DNA from: Prevotellaceae bacterium UBA3849 | GTDB taxonomy: Bacteria > Bacteroidota > Bacteroidia > Bacteroidales > Bacteroidaceae | DNA length: 11,829 bases | Assembly (NCBI GenBank): GCA_002392645.1 | Contig: DGHL01000044.1 | Location: forward strand, 5,789 to 17,617 | Reading direction: 5' to 3' | Part shown: positions 1 through 5,903 of the stretch, in pieces | How the letters are laid out: the number at the start of each line of letters is the position of its first letter | Position numbering within the stretch: the first letter of the stretch is position 1 | The notes under the pieces: model-generated | What the model was told of the DNA's origin: nothing | What the model saw: the letters and a program-made list of their open reading frames with translations, nothing else | Databases searched by the model: none | Program-made: the position numbers and the translations under genes

Positions 1-69
1 GGTAGACACGAGGGACTTAAAATCCCTTGACCCGAAACGGTCGTGCGGGTTCGAGTCCCGCTCGCGGCA
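1..69 (+). tRNA. tRNA-Leu(UAA), 5' end cut by window edge
   Basis: This is the 3' four-fifths of a class II tRNA; the window begins in the D-loop (ggtagacac, typical of bacterial tRNA-Leu). The anticodon stem aggga/tccct encloses the loop cttaaaa, giving anticodon TAA at 18-20. A long variable arm with stem gacc/ggtc (29-32 with 39-42) identifies a leucine tRNA. The T-stem gcggg/cccgc (45-49 with 57-61) encloses ttcgagt. The 3' acceptor strand is tcgcggc (62-68), followed by discriminator A at 69. The next bases are cta, so CCA is not encoded and must be added enzymatically. The 5' acceptor strand lies outside the window. It reads UUA leucine codons. The downstream lipoprotein ATG is only 16 bases away. 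Confidence 0.96.
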
Positions 70-85
70 CTAAGTATTAAAAAAA

Positions 86-1126
86 ATGACTAACTACAAA
101 CCAACAAAAGCAAGTACAGTCATGGCAATAACCGTTGCCATGACTGTACTTGCTTTTACATTATCTACCCTGATAACGGCCTGTGGCTCCGGAAGCAGGG
201 GATTCAGCATAGAGGGACGACTGCTCAACATGAACCAGGCGGATTTCTATGTGTATAGTACCGACGGCGCCATTCAAGGCATTGACACCATACACGTACA
301 GGGTGGACGCTTCGTATATGAGAAACCTATGGCGCAAGAAGGCACCGTCGTCATAGTGTTTCCTAACTTCACCGTCATGCCTGTATTCGTGCAGCCTGGA
401 GCGTCAATCGACATAGACGGTAATGCGGCACACCTGAAAGATACGGAGATAACGGGAACCGACGATAACGAATTGTTTACGGAGTGGCGCAAGAATACCA
501 ACCAGCTGTCACCGCCAGAGCTCAAAAAGCATGCAGAACAGTTTATCAAGAACCATCCGCAGACAGCTCCTGCGCGCTGGCTCCTTAGGCAGCATTTCAT
601 AGTTTGTCCAAAGCCTGACTATAAAAAGGCTAAGGCACTGCTGAAAGATATGTTGGCTGCCACCAATAATGCTACGCCGGTGGCAATGATGGCTGCGGCA
701 ATGAATAACGTAGGACAGTTGGAGATGGGCGACAGGTTGCCCGACTTCACCGCAAGGGACATAGACGGCAACGTGGTAAGTGCATCTGCCCTGCGCTCAG
801 GTAAGTGCGTAGTGGCGTTGTGGGCTACGTGGAACTACGAGAGTATGAACATGCTGAGGCAGATAGCATCGAAGCAGAAAAACGAGAATGACTCTGCGCA
901 TTTCCAAAATGTAGTGACGATATGTCTGGACCCTGACGTGAAGATGTGTCGCAAGTCGCTGAAGAATAATAATGCAGAGAACCTTACGACAATCTGCGAC
1001 GGCAATATGCTGGAGACACCTTTGTTGAAGACCTTGGGACTCAACGCTGTGCCTGACAACATAAAGTTGCTGAATGGAAAGGTGACCGGCAGGAGAATAC
1101 CGGTGAACCAGCTTCTTGACAGGTAA
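86..1126 (+). CDS. Thioredoxin-like lipoprotein with DUF4369-type N-terminus, CXXC lost
   Basis: The 346-aa product has lysines at 5 and 8, a hydrophobic core at about 13-31 and a lipobox ITAC with Cys33, so it should be an envelope lipoprotein. Residues 39-125 resemble the DUF4369 beta domain found in Bacteroidetes thioredoxin-family proteins. Residues 214-346 are a TlpA/AhpC-like fold (GDRLPDF..DIDGN, then WATWNYES). The CXXC expected after WATW is replaced by Asn250 and Ser253, so dithiol redox activity is unlikely; a binding or structural role is an inference. Start 86 is preferred because later ATGs (122, 140) would lose the positively charged n-region. Only 16 bases separate it from the tRNA, which leaves no room for its own promoter. 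It leads a four-gene envelope cluster. Confidence 0.85.
   Translation: MTNYKPTKASTVMAITVAMTVLAFTLSTLITACGSGSRGFSIEGRLLNMNQADFYVYSTDGAIQGIDTIHVQGGRFVYEKPMAQEGTVVIVFPNFTVMPVFVQPGASIDIDGNAAHLKDTEITGTDDNELFTEWRKNTNQLSPPELKKHAEQFIKNHPQTAPARWLLRQHFIVCPKPDYKKAKALLKDMLAATNNATPVAMMAAAMNNVGQLEMGDRLPDFTARDIDGNVVSASALRSGKCVVALWATWNYESMNMLRQIASKQKNENDSAHFQNVVTICLDPDVKMCRKSLKNNNAENLTTICDGNMLETPLLKTLGLNAVPDNIKLLNGKVTGRRIPVNQLLDR
106..157 (+). terminator. Perfect 23-bp inverted repeat, intrinsic-terminator type, inside the next CDS
   Basis: Arms 106-128 and 135-157 are exact reverse complements, separated by a 6-base loop (taaccg). The stem begins aaaagcaag and ends cttgctttt, so the hairpin has an A-tract before and a T-tract after it, like the terminator after the peroxidase gene near 10998-11035. 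The simplest reading is the terminator of the tRNA-Leu transcript. It nevertheless lies entirely within codons 8-24 of the lipoprotein that starts at 86. It could therefore attenuate readthrough into that gene, or hinder early translation. Seen: the symmetry and its position. Inferred: terminator or attenuator activity. Confidence 0.7.
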
Positions 1127-1191
1127 AGACCGAACGGGTGGCGAACAAGACCCCGAACAGATATAAGTATAGAACTTTATAAACCCAAACA

Positions 1192-1863
1192 ATGACAGTA
1201 AAAGGAATTACGCGCATAGTGTCCTGTGCGGTGGTTGCCCTGATGGCATTTACCGGTTGCAAGGACAACGGCAAGACTGACGATGTTCAGCGCAAGGACA
1301 TTGACACCATTCCAATGATGGTGCAGCAGATAAAGGAGTGCTCGCGCCTTTATACGGCAGAGTACAAGGTGCATAAGATAGTGACACACAGTGACACTAC
1401 CAAGATTTCAGGAAAGATATTGGGTAAGGAGATGAGTCTCTCCATGCCAGGTGGCAGACGCAAGGTGGCTATACCTATAGATGCCACGCTGAAGGCATAC
1501 ATAGACTTCGCCGATTTCAGCGAAGACAACGTAACGAGAGATGGCGATATGATACGTATCACATTGCCAAACCCACATGTAGTTATGACCTCAAGTCGCA
1601 TTGACCACGAGGGAATAAAGAAATACGTCTCGCTCATACGCAGGGATTTCTCTGACGAGGAACTGTCGCATTATGAGAAGCAGGGACGTGCCGATATCAT
1701 TGCCGACATACCGAAGCTCGGCATACTGGGTTCTGCCAGACGTTCTGCTGCCACGCAGTTGCTGCCAATAATATCAATGCTTGGCATAAAGCAGGAAAAC
1801 ATCATCATATCATTCGTTGAACCAGGTGAGGAGAAAGGAGGACTGACATGGATAATGGATTAA
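1192..1863 (+). CDS. DUF4230 family lipoprotein
   Basis: The 223-aa product has a short signal sequence ending in the lipobox FTGC with Cys23, indicating a lipoprotein on the periplasmic or outer-membrane side. Residues from about 38 to 212 match the pattern I know for DUF4230: L.TAEYKVHKIVT, then a GRRKVAIPIDATLKAYIDF strand pair, then ITLPNPHVVMTSSRID, and a C-terminal helix with R..A...L..I...LG. Function is unknown for the family. The gene lies 65 bases after the thioredoxin-like gene, and its last 16 bases overlap the next gene, a second DUF4230 member. Translational coupling is likely, and the two products may act together. No own promoter was recognised. Confidence 0.85.
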   Translation: MTVKGITRIVSCAVVALMAFTGCKDNGKTDDVQRKDIDTIPMMVQQIKECSRLYTAEYKVHKIVTHSDTTKISGKILGKEMSLSMPGGRRKVAIPIDATLKAYIDFADFSEDNVTRDGDMIRITLPNPHVVMTSSRIDHEGIKKYVSLIRRDFSDEELSHYEKQGRADIIADIPKLGILGSARRSAATQLLPIISMLGIKQENIIISFVEPGEEKGGLTWIMD

Positions 1864-2648
1864 ACGAAAACAAGAACCAGCTTGAAAACGAAAACCAGTC
1901 TGTGCCAGTTCAGCAGAATGATGCAGCAGGCACCGTTGATGCTTCTGCGGAAAACGCCGTAGTCGAGGTCGATGAGGCTGCCACGAAGAAGAAGAAAGCT
2001 GCCTGGATGCTTATATTCTGGCTTATAGGCAGGCTGTTTGTATGGTTATGGAAGTTCATAAAGCTATGTTGGCGACACAAGAAGGCTTCGCTTATAGGAT
2101 TGTTTGTCATTGCGTTGCTCGTCGTGGCCTTGCTCGTAACACGTTGCGTGAACGAGTCTGATACTTCATTGTCGCTTGGCATAAATCGTGGCATAGAAGC
2201 TACTCCTACCGTGCTTACGGAAGTAAAGAATATAGGTCAGTGGGAATTTCTGTCAATAAGCGACGAGGAGATGGTAGATACCGTACGTAAGGGCTTCTTC
2301 TCTGATGACGAGTTGATACGTATATATTACGGCACGTTGCGTCTGGGCATAGACTTCTCGCAGTGTGAAGGCGAATGGATTCGCACCGATGGCGACTCTG
2401 TCATACTCGATCTTCCACCGGTAAAACTGCTTGACGATGATTTCCTTGACGAGACGCGTACACAGTCGTTCATTGAGAATGGCAAGTGGACCAACGCTGA
2501 CCGTCAGGCTATGGCAGAGCGTGCCAAGGTGGCTATGCGCAAGCGTTGCCTTACGAAGGAGAACCTTGCGCTGGCACAGAAGAATGCCGATCGCCAGCTG
2601 CGTGACTTCCTTAAGAAGATAAAGGAAAAGAATATAACTAATAACTAA
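1848..2648 (+). CDS. Membrane-anchored DUF4230 family protein
   Basis: The 266-aa product starts with a polar Asn/Gln/Glu-rich tail (1-45) and a KKKK patch. A first aromatic-rich hydrophobic stretch follows (51-71), then the basic linker KLCWRHKK and a strong transmembrane segment (about 82-98). Residues 110-262 form a divergent DUF4230 domain: a strand like GTLRLGIDFSQ, then DGDSVILDLPPVKLL, then a long charged C-terminal helix. The basic linker suggests a cytoplasmic N-terminal part and a periplasmic DUF4230 domain, with the first hydrophobic stretch possibly lying along the membrane. It starts inside the upstream DUF4230 lipoprotein gene; the muramidase follows within 25 bases. Two DUF4230 proteins with different anchoring imply a tandem duplication and division of roles (inference). 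Confidence 0.82.
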   Translation: MDNGLNENKNQLENENQSVPVQQNDAAGTVDASAENAVVEVDEAATKKKKAAWMLIFWLIGRLFVWLWKFIKLCWRHKKASLIGLFVIALLVVALLVTRCVNESDTSLSLGINRGIEATPTVLTEVKNIGQWEFLSISDEEMVDTVRKGFFSDDELIRIYYGTLRLGIDFSQCEGEWIRTDGDSVILDLPPVKLLDDDFLDETRTQSFIENGKWTNADRQAMAERAKVAMRKRCLTKENLALAQKNADRQLRDFLKKIKEKNITNN

Positions 2649-2671
2649 AGAATCGAGTCGTTGTGCATATT

Positions 2672-3469
2672 ATGTCCAATCGTCATGCAATAGTAACTCT
2701 GATAGTGGTAATCGTCACCGCTTGTATGTTTGCAGGCGGAACATGTTATGGTTTGTGGCAGGACCATAGGGAGCGCCTGTTGTTAGCATATACAGACAGT
2801 GTGCTTGAGAGTGCCATAACGGTATGGCCAGAGGCAGATCTACAGGAAGACAAGCCTTATAGTGACGGCTTTGACGGCATTGACATATCATTTTACCAAG
2901 GATACATAAGGTGGAATGAACTGTATGCCGATTCGCTGCGTCCGCGTTTTATCTATATCCGCGTTATGGGTAGGGCGGCAAGGACTGACACCCTGTATCA
3001 CCATAACCTGCGATGTGCTCAACGACTTGGTATACCTGTGGGCAGCTATGTGTTCTATAGTCATTTCCTGTCGGTGCAGGAACAGTTTGACAAGTTTGTG
3101 TCAATGGCTTCAAAAGAAAAGCAAGACCTGCGTCCGATGCTTGATGTAGAGTCACTCAGCCTACTGCCTGACAGCGACAACACTCACCTGCGTGACAGCG
3201 TTTTGCTCTTTGCAAAAAAACTTACTGCCCACTATGGTAAGGCACCTCTCATTTACAGCAGTCAGAATTTCTACCGTGACTACCTGGCACCGACTATGAA
3301 CAAATATCCTTTGTGGCTCGCCAACTACAGTCGTGAGCCAGTTGTCAAGGGTACACGCCCTATACTGTGGCAACGCTCGGAGAGTGGTCATGTGCACGGT
3401 ATATACACATCGGTTGACCTTGACTGCTTCATCAATGGCGGCAATATGAAACACCTGAGATTGAAGTAA
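2672..3469 (+). CDS. GH25 family muramidase (lysozyme-like), exported or membrane-anchored
   Basis: The predicted 265-aa enzyme hydrolyses the N-acetylmuramic acid beta-1,4-N-acetylglucosamine bond of peptidoglycan. Family marks are clear: GIDISFYQG near residue 70 (first catalytic Asp71), FIYIRVMGR, GIPVGSYVFYSH, MLDVES with the expected Asp158 and Glu160, IYSSQNFY, PLWLANY, ILWQ and the terminal DLDCFING. The full acidic set is present, so it should be active. The ATG at 2672 is chosen; an in-frame GTG at 2663 would add three residues. Residues 6-17 are hydrophobic and followed by TAC (Cys18), so it is either a lipoprotein or held by an N-terminal membrane anchor. As last gene of the cluster it suggests that the DUF4230 and thioredoxin-like products relate to cell-wall remodelling (inference). 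Confidence 0.88.
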   Translation: MSNRHAIVTLIVVIVTACMFAGGTCYGLWQDHRERLLLAYTDSVLESAITVWPEADLQEDKPYSDGFDGIDISFYQGYIRWNELYADSLRPRFIYIRVMGRAARTDTLYHHNLRCAQRLGIPVGSYVFYSHFLSVQEQFDKFVSMASKEKQDLRPMLDVESLSLLPDSDNTHLRDSVLLFAKKLTAHYGKAPLIYSSQNFYRDYLAPTMNKYPLWLANYSREPVVKGTRPILWQRSESGHVHGIYTSVDLDCFINGGNMKHLRLK

Positions 3470-3541
3470 TCTACAAACCATCACAAATATAGGAGATACA
3501 TCGAGAAATTCAGATACACAGAACCGATATTAAATAAGTAA

Positions 3542-3568
3542 CCCGGAGTACCTTGTAGGTGCTCCGGG
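3542..3568. terminator. Hairpin between convergent genes, probable terminator
   Basis: The arms cccggagtacc (3542-3552) and ggtgctccggg (3558-3568) pair over 11 positions with a single G-U wobble and a 5-base loop. A T-containing run (aactcttt) follows on the + strand. It lies in the 167-base gap between the muramidase gene and the opposing TonB-domain gene, as expected for a shared terminator. No strong T-tract is present on either side, so activity is less certain than for the hairpin after the peroxidase gene. The rest of the gap (3470-3541 and 3569-3636) shows no gene. Confidence 0.6.
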
Positions 3569-3636
3569 AACTCTTTGTAGCAATCCTCTTTGTGACTCTC
3601 TCGAGCCTTACATGAGGGAAATACTGTTCAGGTTTG

Positions 3637-4374
3637 TTATAGTCGGAATGTTATAGGCATAGTGTAGCGCACACGCGATACAACGCCCTTTTCAACTCCT
3701 GGCATCCATTTCGGCATGTTCTTTATCAGACGTGCCGCCTCTTCTTCCAGGTATGGGTCGCCAGACTTTACAGGAGTAACGTGCGATGTCGTTCCGTCTC
3801 GCTCAATTATGAAGCTTATGAGCACGCGGCCCTGTGCGCCGAACTCCTTTGCCATTGGCGGATATTTCTTGTTTTCCTCAAGGAACTTACCCCAGGTAGC
3901 TTTGCCGCCTATTACGTAAGGCATCTTCTCTACCTTATCATAGACCTTTGGTCCGCTGATGTCCTGCAGCTTCACCTCGTCAGCCTTCTTTACAGCCTCT
4001 GCGGTGGCAAGCACGCGGTTTGACATGCTGTCGTTGACAGCATTGTCGCCAGAGACACTCTGTGATATATATCCCTGTGACTTCTGCACGGCAGTAGCAG
4101 GAACGATCGATACCATATTTTTTCCAGCTCCGCCACTGAATGGTGGCAGTTCCATGAAAAACTCAGTAATCTCTTTACGCAGCAGTTCGTCAATGGTGCT
4201 GCTCATCTTTACATCGGTAACCTTTCCATCATCACCGATGAAATAGTAAATATTCTGTTTGTTGTTGACGATGTGTCCGTACTCGTTCATCTTCGCCTCG
4301 ATAGTCTCGGCGTTCTGCGCATGGCTTATCAGGCCTGTCATTATCAGACAGATTGTTAGGAAAAGCTGTTTCAT
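3637..4374 (-). CDS. Periplasmic protein with TonB C-terminal domain
   Basis: The 245-aa product has a signal peptide (MKQLFLTICLIMTGLISHAQ) with likely cleavage around residues 19-21. About 130 residues of unassigned sequence follow, then a TonB_C-type domain from about 151 to the end, with the family pattern YPPMAKEFGAQGRVLISFIIERDGT, DPYLEEEAARLIKNMPKWMPG and a final beta strand YTMPITFRL. True TonB energises outer-membrane transport through an uncleaved N-terminal anchor contacting ExbB/ExbD and a proline-rich spacer. Neither is seen here, so this is more likely a soluble periplasmic TonB-like protein. It is the second gene of a two-gene unit, 55 bases after the lipoprotein gene and presumably using its promoter. 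Confidence 0.82.
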   Translation of the reverse strand: MKQLFLTICLIMTGLISHAQNAETIEAKMNEYGHIVNNKQNIYYFIGDDGKVTDVKMSSTIDELLRKEITEFFMELPPFSGGAGKNMVSIVPATAVQKSQGYISQSVSGDNAVNDSMSNRVLATAEAVKKADEVKLQDISGPKVYDKVEKMPYVIGGKATWGKFLEENKKYPPMAKEFGAQGRVLISFIIERDGTTSHVTPVKSGDPYLEEEAARLIKNMPKWMPGVEKGVVSRVRYTMPITFRL

Positions 4375-4429
4375 ATCTTTACTTATTTATGATGCGCATG
4401 TTAGCAGTAAAGTCAGCGATGCGTATCGG

Positions 4430-5398
4430 TTATTTTAATGTAAATTCAAATGTCACTTTGCCTCCCTTGTGGTTAGTGAAGGTACCTTTGTATGTCTTTC
4501 CGCTCAACTTACCGTTGAAGCGTCCTATATATCTTTCGCCGTCAGGTTTGAAGGCGTCAATAGTCAGGTCTCCCTTTGCAGGGTCGTAATCAGAGAATCG
4601 CAGTGCCTTCTTACCAGAACCCACGACGTAGTATCCGCCGTCAGGTCCAATCTGCATAGGACAGTCTTTCTCAGTGCCGATCTTTCCGTTAAAGTCGTAA
4701 GTCTTCAGTATAGGGCAGAACTCATCAGCAGCAGGTCGTACTATATTGAAGTATGTGATGGTTCTTGTCTCCGTCACCTTGCCAGCCTTACGCTTGGTCC
4801 AGTTGCCGTATTTGTCGGTGTCGAGGTATGTGAACTGTACGTCGATGTCCTCATGCTCTGTGCCGTCCTCCATCTGCTGATAGCCCTTCTTTGCGCGCAG
4901 CAGTCCGTTTTCATCGTACGACATGGTGATGTGCCATTCCAGTCCTTCTCCTCCTCCTTCTATCTTCGATATTTTTCCGTTCTTCCATTCATAGTCCTCA
5001 GAAGACTCCCACATTACGTAGCTGTTGATCTCACCTTTAGAGTTGCGTTTCAGCGACATCTTGCCATAGTCGTCCTCGCTTCCGGAGTGATCGTAGAATG
5101 GACAGTAATTGTCAACGAGTAAAAGTTTGCCGTCGCGGCTGAATTCATATTTCAAACCATCATTGTATTTTATGCTCTTCACTGGTCCGTGCAGTTCGCA
5201 GAACTCAAGGTCCGGTGTTGACATGCGCACCATCTTTGCGCTGTCAATAGTCCATTGCGATTCCATCTTTTCCAGAGAGTCTGCCCTTTCCAGGGAGTCA
5301 GTTGACACCTCGTTAACTTTCTCATTCTTGCCAGAGCCGCATGATAGGAAAGTCATGAGCAATAATGCTGCGGAAAGTGGAATATACAATCTAGCCAT
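4430..5398 (-). CDS. Lipoprotein with YD-repeat-like and MORN-like segments, function unknown
   Basis: The 322-aa product has a signal sequence with lipobox LSC (Cys20) followed by a GSGKNEK spacer, and a charged Ser/Glu/Asp-rich linker (about 27-60). From about 65 (CELHGPVKSIKY) there are short beta units such as FSRDGKLLLVDN, YDENGLLRAKKG and YDFNGKIGTEKD, resembling degenerate YD repeats. The C-terminus (GERYIGRFNGK..GKTYKGTFTN) resembles MORN-type strands. I do not recognise an enzymatic motif; a binding or structural envelope role is the most that can be inferred. It is the first gene after a strong Bacteroidetes-type promoter and precedes the TonB-domain gene on the same strand. Confidence 0.75.
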   Translation of the reverse strand: MARLYIPLSAALLLMTFLSCGSGKNEKVNEVSTDSLERADSLEKMESQWTIDSAKMVRMSTPDLEFCELHGPVKSIKYNDGLKYEFSRDGKLLLVDNYCPFYDHSGSEDDYGKMSLKRNSKGEINSYVMWESSEDYEWKNGKISKIEGGGEGLEWHITMSYDENGLLRAKKGYQQMEDGTEHEDIDVQFTYLDTDKYGNWTKRKAGKVTETRTITYFNIVRPAADEFCPILKTYDFNGKIGTEKDCPMQIGPDGGYYVVGSGKKALRFSDYDPAKGDLTIDAFKPDGERYIGRFNGKLSGKTYKGTFTNHKGGKVTFEFTLK

Positions 5399-5440
5399 AC
5401 AATACCTGATTTGGAGTTAGTTAAAAACAGAATTCGCCCA

Positions 5441-5472
5441 CAAAGTTACAATTTTTCAGTTATATTACCAAA
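5441..5472 (-). promoter_or_regulatory. Bacteroidetes-type promoter for the lipoprotein/TonB-domain unit
   Basis: Read on the - strand, TAACTTTG (5448-5441) matches the -7 consensus TAnnTTTG exactly, and TTTG (5472-5469) matches the -33 element, with a 20-base spacer. Transcription would start near 5434, leaving a leader of roughly 35-40 bases before the ATG at 5398. Basis: direct match to the known sigma-ABfr consensus; activity is inferred. Confidence 0.78.
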
Positions 5473-5676
5473 ATTTTTCACCCGAAAAGTGTATGTTTTA
5501 CGATAAAAATACCTAAAAATGTCTAAAATGTTATGTAGAGATAGCAATTTTTAACTGAAAATAAATCAAAAAAAAGCCCATAAACACGAAATAAATCAAG
5601 TTTGCCAACATACAGTCGGTATGTAACCGTAGTAAATCGTCCTTATTTTTCGGAAGTCATGGTGGCTTTGTCGGCT

Positions 5677-5711
5677 AAAGCTATCATGTTACATTGTAAT
5701 GTGATAGCTTT
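5677..5711. repeat. Inverted repeat with 14-bp stem
   Basis: aaagctatcatgtt (5677-5690) pairs with aatgtgatagcttt (5698-5711) around the loop acattgt. The two positions that break perfect DNA symmetry become G-U pairs in RNA, so an RNA hairpin would be fully paired. The right arm is the beginning of the first unit of the adjacent 22-bp tandem repeat, so the hairpin joins an inverted and a direct copy of the same motif. Confidence 0.7.
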
Positions 5712-5780
5712 TAGGTCGTAATATGATAGCTTTTAGGTCGCAATATGATAGCTTTTAGGTTGTAATGTGATAGCTTTTAC
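5698..5780 (+). repeat. Tandem 22-bp repeat, four copies (last partial)
   Basis: Units start at 5698, 5720, 5742 and 5764. The shared core is gatagcttttaggt, with aat(g/a)t before it and (c/t)g(t/c) after. The first three units are 22 bases each and differ at only a few positions; the fourth matches up to 5780 and then diverges (ccgag). The core word gatagctttta recurs in reverse orientation at 11805-11815. There is no leader, spacer diversity or cas gene, so it is not CRISPR. It lies about 90 bases upstream of the helicase promoter; a regulatory or repeat-family role is open. Confidence 0.88.
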
Positions 5781-5848
5781 CGAGAATGTAGAGTATGGTG
5801 TGAGGATGTGTTGGCACATGGTGCAAGGATGATTTTCGATTGCTATGC

Positions 5849-5879
5849 TTGCACATTTCAATGATTATTTGTAACTTTG
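5849..5879 (+). promoter_or_regulatory. Bacteroidetes-type promoter for the helicase gene
   Basis: TAACTTTG at 5872-5879 matches the -7 consensus TAnnTTTG exactly. A partial -33 element, TTG at 5849-5851, lies 20 bases upstream. Transcription would start near 5886, leaving a very short leader before the ATG at 5904. The -7 octamer is identical to that of the divergent promoter. Confidence 0.72.
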
Positions 5880-5903
5880 CACGATAGAAGATAGATAGTA
5901 TTT

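Larger units (their letters stand above)
5399..5903. other. Divergent intergenic region, 505 bases, no gene seen
   Basis: This AT-rich stretch separates the - strand lipoprotein gene from the + strand helicase gene. It holds both promoters at its edges, a hairpin at 5677-5711 and the 22-bp tandem repeat at 5698-5780. Between 5480 and 5660 I see only low-complexity AT-rich sequence, with two similar short words (gaaaataaatcaa and cgaaataaatcaa) near 5560-5600. No reading frame in it looks coding. Confidence 0.7.

Noticed and set aside
106..157. Invertible promoter (phase-variable inversion site)
   Set aside because: The arms are separated by only six bases, so there is nothing to invert, and no recombinase gene is near.
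1127..1191. Separate promoter before the first DUF4230 gene
   Set aside because: The sequence near tagaactttataaac only loosely resembles TAnnTTTG, with wrong spacing and no -33 element.
2663..2671. GTG start for the muramidase
   Set aside because: It adds only three residues; the ATG at 2672 is the simpler start. The choice does not affect any domain.
4469..5122. 217-aa open frame on the + strand opposite the lipoprotein gene
   Set aside because: It is antisense to a well-supported lipoprotein gene with signal peptide and promoter; its translation is Val/Leu/Arg-rich with no recognisable domain.
5698..5780. CRISPR array
   Set aside because: The units are contiguous 22-base tandem copies without unique spacers, and no cas gene is present.
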